A model generated the notes under the pieces. The model was not told where the DNA came from. It made no database searches and saw only the letters and a program-made list of their open reading frames with translations. The translations under genes were made by a program, and so were the position numbers. Below, piece by piece: positions 1-11,765 of a stretch of DNA of 64,000 nt (its first letter is position 1; every line of letters begins with the position of its first letter). The stretch lies in the NCBI GenBank assembly GCA_021399445.1, contig JAJTUQ010000008.1:1178001-1242000 (forward strand), given 5' to 3'. This DNA comes from Xylogone sp. PMI_703. Taxonomy: Eukaryota; Ascomycota; Leotiomycetes.

Positions 1-3000
1 CAAGATTCCTAGAAGAATATTTAACAGTTATAATTATAATCAACATATAATTAATACTTAAAATCATAGACAAGATCGATATTCTCCAAAGACACAAAGA
101 AAAAGTCATCAATTTAATAGCCTTTATTACTAAAGACAAAAGAGTACAAAGATTATAAGATAAAAGGAGTAAAAGCTCAAGTCGACAGAACAGACATGAA
201 AGTAACTCGCCTAACCAAAAAGACGTTAAATATTATTTGTATAACAGAAATTACTTCATTAAATATTGTAAACTTAAGTATGATACAAGAAAATATATTC
301 TTGGTCTTAAATCTAAGAATAATAAATCATGACATTCTCTAAAGGTAATGAGAAATGACGAGTATAAAAGTTATTATAAAAGTAATAAGTCCAAACATTA
401 TACTTATAGTTATATGGCTGGTTACTCCTCTGAATTTAATTTGACGTCAGAGACAAAATTAAGTTTTGATGACTTATCCGAGGAGAAGGACAAAGTTATA
501 AGAGTTTCAAAAGAAATAATGTGTATAATTAAACTTTTTATTTAAATTATAAATATAGGCACTTCTTCTTATATAACTGACAACCCCTAGTTCTTTAAAC
601 AACTGATAATCAATATTAGACATCATAGAATAAAGGTTAGAAGAAGAAGGTTATATATATAAAAGAAGGGGATTGCTAAAATGAAATTAAAAGATAAAAG
701 TACTATATTATTGTCTGATACTTTACTTATTCCGAACCTTGGGGTTAATCTCCTCTTTATTTAACATATTTGCGAAAAAGGTTTTGATGGCTTATTTAAT
801 CTAAATAAAATGTATTTTACTTATAAGAATCAAATCATCAAAGTTAAATAATGTAAAAAAGTATATATTATAAGTTCTATCATAAATAAACTAAAAAAAA
901 TAATACTGGTTAATGATACTGAATTAGAAGGACAAGTACGATTTCCCCCGCCCGGCAAGGAAAAGAATAACTTTGATAATAATACTAAAACTTTACTTAT
1001 AATAACACTGAAGTCAATAGAAAAAGTCATATAATACTATAATTTATGGCATAAACAATTTGCTCATCTTAAGGTAAAGAAAATCTATAATTTACACAAG
1101 GTTATCATCTTGAGTAAGTTTATATAAAAACCTATAACTAAAAAACCTTGTAAAGTCTGTAATATCACCAAGATAAAAGATCATGTCAATAAAGTATTAA
1201 ATAAGTAAAAGAATAAAAAATTTACACTGATTTACGTAAATATATATAAACTATTCTTACTATCAATAAATAAAGATCAATACTTTACTTAAATTGTTAA
1301 TAACACTACTTATTATATTTGGAATATTTCTACAAAAATAAGAATACATTTAGTTAAGAAACTTAAGACATAAAAGATCTAAATAAAATATAAAACCAAG
1401 AAAAAAGTCAAAATTATTAAAATTAATAATACCTCAGAATTATTATCATTATTAGATAAATAAAGTACTTTGATCAAAATTTGGGCAAAAATAACAGCAA
1501 AATATAAGTCAAACCAGAATAGTCCAACTAAACAAGTAATTCAAATTACTATAATAAATACTTATACATTATTGAAGAAAACTAACTTATTACTTAAATT
1601 CTGGAACTACACTATTAAAACAAATACATACTTAAGAAATCGAACTATATCTGGCCTAACAATTGATGAGAAGATCATTAGCCTATACCAGGTATTCACA
1701 AAAAAGATCCTAAACATTAATCACATCAAAGTTTTTAGATATAAATATATATTATATATTAACTAAAAAAAATATTCAAAAAATTCAAGAAAAGATAAAC
1801 TTATGGACTATAAACAAGTTATAATATTTATTAAATATAGTCTAAACATAATTTAATAATACAAAGTTTATACACCAGATAAAAACTATATCATCAAATT
1901 AAACTATATTAACTTTTATAAAAATACTTAAAGTAAAATAATTAATTTGAAACTTCGGACAAATAACCCTCAAGGAACAACAAATAAACTAGTAATTTGT
2001 AAACCGAAAGGCTAACCACAAAATGAAGTCAACAAATCTATATTATTCCCAGACCCGAAAAATTTGAATAACTTCAAGATTATAATCTTGCTTATTACAA
2101 ATCCAATGATGACATACAACGATCTAACTAGCCTAACTGACTATTAACGTGATCAGGAAAATATAAATAATCTAAGCATAAATATATCTTATTCAGGAAG
2201 AGATGAAGGAGATAAGGAAAATAAAATTAAGGATCAATCTCAAGCTTAAGTTAAGAACTATAATTTATTACCTGGTGTTAATATAATATTATTTATTAGA
2301 TTTCACTTATTTGACGAGAAAAATCAAATATTACTAGAATCCGTGAAAGTAAAGTATAATCTTCGAAAACAATAAAAACTTAATAACTTTAATAATGAAG
2401 ACTATTTTACTAAAATAGTTAAAACTATATTTATAATATTAGAAAATTAAGATTACTAAGACTTAGACAAGATAACTCTGGCTAATTTAATAACAGATCT
2501 AGATATTGTTATCTTAATGACATACAAAGAAGCCATTTCAGATTATAGATATAATCAAAAATAGAAAAAAGCAATTAACAAAAAGATTATATTATTATAA
2601 CAAAATGGTATATAAGAAAAAGAAATATTCTCAAAAAGAATGAACTTAGTCTTCATTAAATAGGTATTCATTATTAAGATAAACTTTGACAGAACATTAA
2701 ACAAATTTAAGGTAAGACTAATTACTCAAAACTTCTCTCAGAAATATAAACAAGATTTCATTAAAATATTTGCATTTATAGTTAAAATGAATACTTTTCG
2801 GATATTCATGACTATTGTTATAGCAAAAAACCTTGAATATTTTTTATATAACATAAAAAATATTTTTACCAAATTATATTTACAAGAATAAATCTTTTTG
2901 TCTTAACTAGACAAAATACTCAAGTTAAAGAATAAATACATATTATATATCTTACAAAGTTTATATAGACTAAAATAGTCTATATAAAACTAGAACTTAT

Positions 3001-4080
3001 TTTACAAAAGTTATTTCGTTAAAATTAGATTTGTCTAAAGTTTAACTGACCCTTACTTTTATATTTACAAAGAACACAAGATTATATTATTTATTCACAT
3101 AAATAATATTATTACTGTTATACCAAGAATATAAGAATTGAAATAGTTTAAAAAGACATTAGTAAATCGATTTCATACCAAGAACTTAAAGAAGATTTAA
3201 GTAATTTTTAATATTTATATTATTAAGAATCAAAAAGAGAAGACATTATTCTTAGATCAAGAATAATATCTAGATAACATTTTGAACTAATATAAAATAA
3301 CTCAAGAAAAGTACAAGCCAAAATTAGTACTAATCTTTAGTTATAACAAGTTATGCCTGATTTCAGACTTTAACAAAAAAACAAACTTGACTAAGTATCA
3401 AGAGTATATAAGAAGCTTAATATATACAATAATAAATACTAAACTAAATATTATGTTTATTCTAGACAAACTTAGCTAATACATGAGTAATCTTAGAGAA
3501 TATTATACTAATATTATAAAAAAACTCTTAAGATATGCCAGATTAATGATTAAATAATATATCTGTTATAGATTAACTCCAATTCAAGTCAACTAATTAT
3601 TACACCAAAATAATAACGACAACAGATAAGTCAGTAACTTTACGTTAGTCATATATTCAAATACAGACTAAGCAAGAGACAAGACTGACTAGAAGAGTAT
3701 TTCAGGAAATATAGCTATGTTTTATAAAAGGTTTGTTTCCTGGGGGAGTAAGAAGTAACGTTTAATAATAACTTCAAACACTGAATCAGAATATATTACA
3801 ATATTAATATATGTCAAATAGAGTTAATAAATCGCTTAAATACTTTGTGATATAGGATTCCTTTAATATATTAGGTCAGACCTGATAACTGTACAAATAT
3901 TAGAAGATAATCAAAGTATACTTATGTTAATAAAGAACTTACATTTTTACAAATGATTAAAGTATATTAATATCTGTTATTATTACATCTGTGACCTAAA
4001 AAAGTATAAACATATTATCGTTAGTTATATTCTTACAGTAGATATAGTAATCAATGGTATGACAAAGTTATTGCAGAAGA
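1..4080 (+). pseudogene. Decayed Ty1/copia gag-pol polyprotein (element A), 5' truncated by window edge
   Basis: Read in sliding + frames, this stretch gives copia landmarks in the canonical order gag, protease, integrase, reverse transcriptase, RNase H. A degenerate zinc-knuckle region lies near 230-290. A protease-like NIGTSSYITD near 553-585 has Asn where the catalytic Asp is expected. LLSDTLLIPNLGVNLLF follows at about 708-761, then the pre-integrase LWHKQFAHL at about 1045 and PCKVCNITK at about 1148. Reverse transcriptase shows KVRLITQNFSQ near 2711 and TFRIFMTI near 2793. RNase H shows YSNTD-ARDKTD near 3656, and the C-terminus shows KYINICYYYICDLKK near 3958 and a final MTK near 4056. 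Dozens of TAA/TAG codons replace Gln or Trp, consistent with RIP. The 65-codon open stretch at 348-545 is just the gag/protease spacer. The element is non-functional. Confidence 0.85.
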
Positions 4081-5778
4081 CAATGTTTATGTGGTTCAAG
4101 GAACTATTTGGTCTGGTAATAGTAAGAATAATTAAGAGACAGTAAGAGTAGTCAGAGGTAATACTGACAAAATGAGACTGATATAGATTATATCATAGCA
4201 CCTGTATGATCTGAGTAAGAATGTTAAAAATTATGGGAGTAAAGTATACTGGCGCTCGGTAGTTATATGATCGGAGTAGAACAACTAATAATCTGGTAAA
4301 AGAGTATTTAAGGGTACAACCCCTTAAATATTAGATATAAGTATAATCATATAATGTATAAGCTAATATAAGCCTATTCAACCTTACAATATAGTAGTGC
4401 CTAGTGAACCAATACTTCTATAATATGAGCCTAATGGTCATAATCTTCACAGTAAAGTATTTTAGTTTAATCAAGATCTAATATTTTGATAGAATATTCC
4501 ATAAGATTTTAGTTATATTCTTGTTTAAATAAGAATTTTTCATTTCTTGTAGACTAATCATAAAGTTATACAGAATTTTATCCTTATCAACGAAATATAC
4601 TATAATTCTCATTAAGTCAAGTCTATTGTCTGACGTCTAGAGGTCATAAATAATATGAATAAATAATAAAGTACTTTGGAGACATTATTTAATATCTAAT
4701 CTTAGTTGTTTGTAATAATCAAGAATATCTTAATATATTGTAATGTCTGATTCTGATAAAAGTTCATTAGTAGAAGGGTTAATATATTACAGAAAAATAT
4801 AAAAAGCTCTTGATTTATATAATAAAAAGGGAAGATTATTTATAATAAGTCAATTAATAGAGAGTTTTTGAACAACTAACAGATTAGCTTTTGATTTAGG
4901 AGTATTTATGATTTATTATAATCTGATGTATTTATTAACTTTGTTCATATGTACAATAAAGGCTTATATATCTTCATTTGCTCTTTTTTGTTTTATATCT
5001 TTTAGAAATAGTTCTTGGGTAAGTTGATGAACTTTAAAAAGGTAGTTTATGATGATTCTTATGCTTTTAGTAATAATATATTTTACTTTAGATCTATAGT
5101 AAAAATATCTTTATATAATTATTCTTATGTTATTGTATATCTTATGTTATTCTAGGAATAGTTTTACTGTATATTACTAGATCTACGATTATTATAAACA
5201 GAATTTATTTTGTTGAATTAATTAGTTTAGATAAGGTTAAATTTTACGAAGTTAATAATGATTAAAAGTTATGTTCAGGATCTAATATATTAGTAATCTC
5301 AGTAAACTCGTTTATGTTAGACATAAATAATAAGGTGTATAGAGATCTTGAGTTTGTTGGTTTGATGAAAAATATATTATATTCTATAATATTATTATAT
5401 AATCATTATAATTTAGTGTGTTTTATATTAATAATACTAACTATACTAATAGTATTATATGGTTTATACGACATTATATAGATAGCTGAATCTTTTATAT
5501 AGTTATAATAATATAATATACTAATAATATTATTATTAGTATACTAATAATGAGTTATACTATTAAGAGCCCTGGGTGAGATTATTTTATAATCTATTCA
5601 GAAGGCGATTTAATTCTGCTTAAATACTAAGATATTATTTTATCTTATTATTATACAAACAGAATATATTATATATCATTCATATATGAAATATCCTTAT
5701 AAAAAGGTTTAAGATTATTGTATGATTATTCGTAAGCCAAGTATCCTGCGCGAAATATTTACGGAGGGCTATTATATC
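4081..5778. other. AT-rich stretch after copia A; probable 3' LTR remnant, no gene
   Basis: No open frame of note. A purine-rich stretch (TATGGGAGTAAAG, near 4232-4245) sits where the polypurine tract and 3' LTR of element A would be expected, but no second LTR copy is in the window, so the LTR boundary cannot be fixed. TATGAGCC at about 4426 partly matches the primer-binding site of copia element E and may mark an LTR/internal junction. The rest, including AT palindromes near 5450-5560, is decayed DNA that I could not assign. Confidence 0.4.
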
Positions 5779-5960
5779 TGTTCTAGCCCATACACCAATA
5801 TATTCGCTTCGTAAATGGGCTAGCCCATACATAAATATTTACGCATGGGCTAGCCCATACACCAATACGAGTATTCGCGTATCGGCCAGCTTATACATAA
5901 ATAATTGAAGCTATTTGCGTATGGGCTAGCCTATACGTAAATACAGCTTTTAATTACACT
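5779..5960 (+). repeat. Left terminal inverted repeat with internal duplications
   Basis: This end carries at least four copies of a GGGCTAGCCCATAC-type core (near 5781, 5818, 5848 and 5920), separated by segments such as CACCAATACGAG, ATTCGCGTATCGGCCAG and CATAAATATTTACGCAT. The copy starting near 5851 is the one that matches most of the right TIR. The core is itself palindromic (GGGCTAGCCC), so the end can fold into nested hairpins. The right end has one copy only, so the ends are asymmetric. Confidence 0.8.
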
Positions 5961-6223
5961 TCTAATAGCTCTCAATTCAACTACCTATTCAACTACTAAT
6001 TGTGTTCCTAATTATACTTTAATTAGTCAACTATAATAACATTCCCTACAGTATCTGCCCTTGCACATTTCCTTTTTGAGGTTTTATCAACTAAAGCCGC
6101 TTTAGTACGAATTGTCAACTTTGATAACCAACCATAATCATGGTCATCTTTATGACAGTGTACTGTACAATTTTGACTTTCTTTATAACAACAACATCTT
6201 TTAGTATTGTATAAACTTTTATA

Positions 6224-7815
6224 CTAACAAGATATTGTAACTCTTTGACTTGTAGAAGCTTTTCTAGCAGTAATGGTTAAAGCAATCTTTCTGCTAGTCT
6301 CTGGTATTTTAACTAGAATACCAAGCCATAAAGATTCGTTAACAATTCTCAAATCCTTAATTAGCATCAACCGATCAAGAACTCTGTATTGTATAATAAC
6401 CTTATATCTGTGAAAATATAGCTTTGTTAATATACGCTCAAAAAGGCTTTGATTGTCAGTTAAAGTTTTATCTTCCCTGGAAATTCTTATTGTTACAATA
6501 TCCTCAACCTCAAAATGTTGAATATTATGACGTTTAGAATATTTATGAACCATTTTAGTTCTAGCCTTTTGAGTGGCTATTTGAGCCTTTTGGATTACAA
6601 GATCAGTTGTAATTAAAGGTTGGGATTCAGCATCAAACCACTCATCTTCTTCAATAACAATATCTGAATCAATTTCAGATTAAGACTCTTCGTATTGAAG
6701 TTCTTCGAATTCAGACTCTACAAATTGAGTATCTGATTCAAAGCCAGATTTTGCCTTTAGTAAAGATACTATACTAGTTATAGCAATTGTTGAACCAGTA
6801 ATACCGGTAAGGAACCAAGCCTAGGTTAGCCTATTGTTCTCAGTGTTCTCAGAAGCTTCCCCATGGGGAGTAGTACTCTCAGAGGCTTCCTCATGAGAAG
6901 TAATACTCTCAAAGGTCTCCCCATAGAGGACAATGCTCTCAGGGGCTAGCTCAGGGAGAGTAGTACCATTAACAATTATTGTTAAATTAAGCTTTAGATC
7001 TGACTCTAATATAAGTAGTAAAGTAAGGTCTTCTTGAGGTATTCTAATCGTAAGATCTTTGCGTTTTTGGGTATTTAACCAATCGTAATATATATTATGA
7101 TCTCTGAATAATAACTCAACAAAAGTATAATTGATTATTATATGTTTTTAAATATTTATTGCAAATACAATCTTAACTAATCCATCTGCTTATTCAGTAA
7201 AGCCGTTATCTATCTTCTAAGACTTAATTTTAGCTTCAACTACTCTATTAGCTTGCTCAATAAGGCCTTGAGTTTACAGAGTTCTTGGCTTTTCATTAAT
7301 TACTTGAATCCTATATTTGTGTAATACTATAAGGAAAACACTCTTGAATTCTTTCTTATTATCACATTAGACAATTTTCGGAGACAAAAAGGCCATAATA
7401 AATTGGCCAAATGTATATACAATTAGCAAAGATTCTTTGCTTTTCAGTGTATATAATTAAGAATACTTCATAAAATAATCTTTGATATACAAAATCCATT
7501 TATACTGGCCAGAAGGTTCATGCCTCATATCGATCAAATCCACCTGAATACGCTCCCAGGCTCTCTCTGTAACAATTGACTCTAAAAGAGCTCTAGTCTT
7601 GATTATTCGATTAGAACTGCAATTTTCACAACGTTCAATAACCCAAATAACATCTTCACGCTTGATTCCATAATACTGGTCTTTAAGAGCCGCCCATACT
7701 TTATTCTGGCCAGCATGAAGGAGTTTGATATGTTGTTCAGCAATAATATCAAATACTTCTGAATCTTGGACAGCATATCGTTCAGTGGAGTGAAATTTAT
7801 CGGGTAATCAATATA
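6224..7815 (-). pseudogene. Integrase/transposase of the TIR element (DDE retroviral-type), inactivated
   Basis: Reading - from about 7815 gives LPDKFHSTERYAVQDSEVF, then an H2C2-type zinc-binding region (HIKLLHAG ... CENC), and an rve core starting ERAWERIQVDLIDMRHEPSG near 7500-7570. VDLIDM holds the first catalytic Asp, CDNKKEF the second and GLIEQANRVVE the Glu. The C-terminal 109 codons (6224-6553, FEVEDIVTIRISREDK) are intact and resemble the DNA-binding tail of this integrase class. A Glu/Asp/Ser-rich linker lies near 6600-6760, and a degenerate repeat of about 54 bp (CTCAGARGCTTCCYCATG) at 6837-6960. Several TAA/TAG stops, some from CAA/CAG, interrupt the frame. The longer open frame at 7603-8028 is out of register with the domain and is not the gene. 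Role when active: cutting and joining transposon ends. Confidence 0.75.
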
Positions 7816-8140
7816 ATTGATTGTTTTTAAGCTCAAAAAGAGTAAAGGCTCTGTGTTTGAGATTGCTATCGGCTTGGTTGTCTGGTTTGAGCTTAGGATT
7901 ATCCAAAAAAGTGTACATTCTTTACCAATGTTGAGGGTTGATTCGTTCCTTATTAATATAGCTATCGCTATATATGTGATCTTGAAAAGCAAAGCGTACA
8001 CTGTTAAGGAAAGGATTAATTGATTCAATTGGGGCCATATTGAATTGTAACAATTAGATTGAATACTTGTAGAGAAAAAGGGGAAAGGGGGGCAAGGGCA
8101 GAGTATTTGAGCTACACCGTTATATGCAGTAAGTGGGGTA

Positions 8141-8197
8141 ATTTACGTATGGGCTGGCCGATACGCGAATGCTCGTATTGGTGTATGGGCTAGAACA
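8141..8197 (-). repeat. Right terminal inverted repeat
   Basis: About 57 bp, the reverse complement of the left end: outer TGTTCTAGCCCATACACCAA, then CGAGCATTCGCGTATCGG and a CCAGCCCATACGTAAAT inner part. The element ends exactly at 8197, followed by the TATC duplication. Confidence 0.85.
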
Positions 8198-8201
8198 TAT
8201 C

Positions 8202-8508
8202 TGACTCATTATGTAATAAACCACAATCTAAGTATTTTTTGCAAAAATCCCTGAACTCGTCGTTAATATGTGTGAATAGTACAATCGTTAGTTAAGTAAA
8301 GATTAAGAGTAAATCACAATCGAAGACCTCCTTGAATATATATTATCCTGTTTTACTCCCCTAAGAACTTATACAACTATTTCGGACTTCGTAAATCTTC
8401 ATACTTTACAACCTTTTCAAATTCCTCTTAATATACTTTAAAGCGTAATGTAATATTGCGTGTTATCTCTGTTAAGCTTCTGTGGGAGCGATATATGTTG
8501 GAGCATAA
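8202..8508. other. Intergenic, AT-rich, nothing recognised
   Basis: Follows the TATC duplication of the TIR element. No repeat copy elsewhere in the window and no coding frame seen. Confidence 0.5.
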
Positions 8509-8951
8509 TTAAGTATTAGTATTCGAGCATTTTAAATTACGATGAGAACCGCATACATCTTTCAACTGCCGAGAAGAGGCTAAGAGGTTATCCCTCGTTT
8601 CTGTCTGTCTCAGGATTAGTTGGCCCGACTGTCCCACGGGACTGTGGACTGATTGTATACCAGCTTGGTTATCTACGATCACATGCTGATTGCGACTGGT
8701 AACAAGAGATGCTGGCATATACCGGGCTAGGCCTCCCTGCTCGTCGACCTCGTATTCGCCCCGCAAAGCATCCATGATGGGATTCCGGTACCAGGACAAT
8801 AAATGCTTCTGGACTCCTCGTTTGCTACAGCAGCGTCCAAATATCGATCATTTCCTTCTCTGGAGACTCGGATCGTCTCGGCCTTGGCATGACGATCGTG
8901 GCGGGAGAGGATTCTAGGCGGGTGTGAGATAACAATGCAAACGGTGATCAC
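8509..8951 (-). other. Unrecognised overlapping ORFs in the balanced-composition island
   Basis: Two overlapping - frames (8509-8799, 96 codons; 8727-8951, 74 codons) and one + frame (8690-8917) are open here. The 96-codon frame continues upstream without stop to about 8850 (IFGRCCSKRGVQKHLLSWYR). Its protein (NPIMDALRGEYEVDEQGG...) has natural-looking composition but no motif I recognise. It may be the 3' exon of a host gene on - or a gene remnant. Base composition is normal and there is no RIP-like stop pattern, unlike the surrounding transposons. Function unknown. Confidence 0.25.
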
Positions 8952-9324
8952 AGCAAAGATGAAGTCACATATTAGGAAATATAATGTTAGGGCAGCTTGG
9001 CAACCGTTCCAAGCATCTTACGTGATATTTCATGGCACAAGACTTCAAATGTGATCATTAAAATCAGCATACCATACTGTATTTACGTCTCTTGCAATCT
9101 CACATGATATTTACTTACAGAAGGTGGTGCCACAAAGTGCAGAGTATATACTCTGTACAGTAATATAAGATACTTATAGGGAGACTAACCGTGAGATGCA
9201 CTTGAATTTGCATTATTGCTACTCTTACCAGTCAATGCAAGAACTATAAATCTGCTATCGCTAAATTTCGCATAAGTTTGTCCTTCAGCACTACCTCGGG
9301 CTGTTGCATTCACAGTCTTCAGAT
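8952..9324. other. Intergenic; possible minus-strand coding scrap
   Basis: No clear gene. On - at about 9310-9225 a short open stretch (TVNATARGSAEGQTYAKF) ends in a possible GTAAGA donor near 9230, but has no start and no identifiable partner exon. The region lies directly upstream of the CorA-like gene and probably holds its promoter; no TATA or CAAT box is claimed. Confidence 0.3.
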
Positions 9325-10877
9325 ATGAAAACGGATGTTGCGTGCTGTGTGATAGTAAGAGTGAACAGTTCCCTAGAAACGATTACAGATATTAAAAGCT
9401 GAGCTTAGAAGGACATTGAAAACGGCCGGGAGTGGAAGGAACCGCCTGTCCCGAAGTGCCTCCAACATTTTTTTGATTCGAGCAGAGAAGACGAGGGAGA
9501 GGTATTGCGCGTGATGTGCCTCTTACTTTCGCAGAAGGTTTGCTCAATTGTGTCTAACGTTGCCAAACACAGATTTTGTCAAAACACCTGTGAAAAAGAC
9601 GAGAAAGACGAGAACTTTCACGTGTTCAATACATGCCCGGTCACCGTCGACGAAGCCAGGAGCCTCCAAGGTGTCCCTGAATTGGGTACTTCGCCGATTC
9701 TGAATGTAAAAGCACTCATTGATGAAAAGCCACATTTCACAAGAATCTCTATCGATAGTGATAAGCTCGGTAAGCTTCAACCTTGAAACCGATTTTCACT
9801 GCTAAAGGCGGTATGTGAGAAGGATTCGTGCTCGTAACATCCGGTCAAGAGAGAGAGAGGATTGGTCTGATAATGACACACAATTTCTTGTCTGGGCGGA
9901 CGAAGGCAATCATACATTATCACGACCAGAAGGAGTATCCGCAACCCAAAGACTTTACTGGACGTATTGCCGATACGAAAGATCTAGCGGGACATCCCAT
10001 GCTCCTTCCAATACTCATCGCGGAATATGTTATGCGACTAAGCTCCGCACAGAGCACAAAGCACGGTAGCGACATTCTTGAGATCGAGACTAGGACGGGC
10101 CAGAACAGGCACCGGTTTGGTAAGGACGCCAGCAGGCTCACAATCGGTTATAGAAAGACAACTTTGGATACAAACACGCTATTGACAGATATCGGATGGA
10201 CGACCATGAAGCTTGAATCCCTTTCGTTACTATACTGCCGCGTCAAAGATTTCCACCAGAGTATTCGAAAAAATACTCAAAACGGAGCTAGGGGCAGGAT
10301 GGGGACAGATTTTGCAGCGTTGAGGGAAGTAATTTATCATCAGCAAACCGTTCTATCAAATCTCCTGATCTCCGAGAACTCAAACCGAGAGCGGTCAAGA
10401 ACACAACTTGATGCTGTATGTTAACAAGCTACATTCCTTATACTGCGGGCATAGATCTTAATAAATATTAACCGAAGATGGGTAGGTTTATAACTTTATT
10501 GCGCAGCGCGAGGCTTCGGTAATGACCGCGATTGGGGTCTTAACCTTCGTGTTCTTCCCTGGAACCTTCGTGGCGGTACGTAGTTACGGCTCGAGAACGA
10601 TGCCTCTGCTAATTCGAATTAGTCTATCTTTGCAATGCCTTTGATCAATTGGTATCCACAAGAAAACGAGTCGAGGCTACACAACCAATTCTGGCTATTT
10701 CCAGTAGTGACTATATGTTTTACCGTGTTCGTATTGGTGGTAGTCTTGACTCCGTGGTTATGGTTGTCAAACAGAATTACTCGGAAACCTGAAACCAGCT
10801 CGTTAGGGCTGTGGAATAAGATTTCTCGGATAATTTCCCGAGACCCTCACCGCCACGCAGGCAACGGTGGAGTATAG
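9325..10877 (+). CDS. CorA-like (Mg2+ transporter superfamily) fungal membrane protein, five predicted exons
   Basis: Predicted join: 9325-9354, 9409-9769, 9820-10415, 10486-10575, 10623-10877 (443 aa). All four introns (47-70 bp) are GT-AG, and the spliced frame is continuous to TAG. The third exon contains HGSDILEIETRTGQNRHRFG, the segment before the coiled-coil of this fungal family. Splicing restores RTQLDAVYNFIAQREASVM, the conserved stretch before the membrane part. Two C-terminal membrane segments follow: MTAIGVLTFVFFPGTFVASI, and FWLFPVVTICFTVFVLVVVL, separated by MPLINWYPQE, where CorA has its GMN loop. Compared with relatives, about 15 residues between YN-IAQ and the first membrane helix appear to be missing. 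The N-terminus is divergent, and the tiny first exon is an inference (the frame is open back to the acceptor at 9408; the alternative start is ATG 9514). Likely a plasma-membrane or organellar protein; ion transport is family knowledge, not shown here. Confidence 0.6.
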
Positions 10878-11283
10878 TATTACTGATTTTGGCGCAAATT
10901 TGCTTTGAGTTGTGCTTATGAGACCAGAATGCAATTTTGTAGTGATGTCAGTTGTCGACTTGTCCATAGTTTCAAAACCGTCAAAAGGACACCCTAGTGA
11001 AAGTCTAAAATTTCAAAAATTCCTCTTATGAAACATCAGCCTGCACTTACTGTACTAACGATTGCCCGTTTTGCTATCCCTAATATCAGTGCTCCGGGCA
11101 GGCCTAAACAATATGGTAGTATGGAGTCAGGGCTGACTCTCCGTTTTCTCACCGCCTTCGCTACTTCAAGCAGGCGGTCTCCTTATTTCGCATCTGAATT
11201 TTTATTCTGCCTACCTTCATAAAGTTAATTAATACAGTAAGATGATCACTCCAAGGATACACGGACGTTATAAAAGGGATAGT
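10878..11283. other. Downstream region of the CorA-like gene; no supported gene
   Basis: Balanced composition. A + frame of 64 codons (11028-11222) and an opposing - frame (about 11190-11050) are open but show no recognisable motif. It ends at copia E, whose LTR starts at 11284. Confidence 0.35.
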
Positions 11284-11474
11284 TGTCAGAGGTTATGGCG
11301 CAGTGGTTAGGCTACTCCACATATAAATTGTATGGTACAGAGACTTTATTCGTTGCTAATCTTGATGATGTACAGTACATAAAGATAAACCAGTAAAACT
11401 CTTCTCTTTTACTGACCGTTAGCTTTTATAGCTATGATTGGCCAACGCCAATTACGTAAGCAATATCTCTGATA
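11284..11474 (-). repeat. 3' LTR of copia E
   Basis: On + it starts TGTCAGAGGTTATGGCGCAG and ends CAATATCTCTGATA; the partner LTR ends CTCTGACA, so the termini are the inverted TGTCAGAG/CTCTGACA typical of LTRs. Same length (191 bp) as the copy at 56775. This copy keeps more C/G than the other one. Confidence 0.85.
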
Positions 11475-11483
11475 TTCTCCCAT
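11475..11483 (-). other. Polypurine tract of copia E
   Basis: ATGGGAGAA on -, immediately preceding the 3' LTR; position and composition fit a plus-strand primer. Confidence 0.6.
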
Positions 11484-11765
11484 GCGTCATAATTGCTGTC
11501 TCTCTTTCTACAGCTCGATATAACTGTGTAAATATATTTGTGGTTAGTTTCAGGCCTCGTTAACTCTTACAACGAATTTACAGTTTATAATGTTTATATC
11601 TTCCTTAGAGTTCGATCATTCCACAGGTCTACAGGTTTTACCTCTCCCTCAGTGAAGGAGTTTCATCACTGTATTATGTTATAATACAAGAGTACCTTCA
11701 GCATCTTTAGTATTCCTAATTTCTTAGGTTTGCTGAAATTCCTTAATTCTGAGTATACGAAGATG

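Larger units (their letters stand above)
5779..8197 (-). mobile_element. TIR DNA transposon with a retroviral-type integrase (Ginger-like), 2,419 bp
   Basis: The ends are inverted: TGTTCTAGCCCATACACCAA at 5779 matches the reverse complement of the sequence ending at 8197. Both sides are flanked by TATC (5775-5778 and 8198-8201), a 4-bp target-site duplication. The inside encodes, on -, an integrase of the DDE retroviral/gypsy type but no gag, reverse transcriptase or LTR. TIRs beginning TGT, a 4-bp duplication and a lone integrase match what is known of Ginger-type cut-and-paste transposons, which is an inference from architecture and not a database match. Composition is less AT-skewed than the copia and gypsy relics, but in-frame stops show it is dead. 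Confidence 0.8.

Noticed and set aside
5779..5960. CRISPR-like array because of repeated GGGCTAGCCCATAC units
   Set aside because: Units are irregularly spaced, palindromic and part of a transposon end in a eukaryotic genome.
7603..8028. 141-codon minus-strand ORF
   Set aside because: It is out of frame with the integrase domain, which reads in another frame through the same DNA with zinc-finger and catalytic motifs.
11293..11315. tRNA A-box-like TGGCGCAGTGG in the E LTR (+ strand)
   Set aside because: It matches a Pol III A box, but there is no B box at proper distance, no cloverleaf and the repeat has LTR termini; not a tRNA or SINE.
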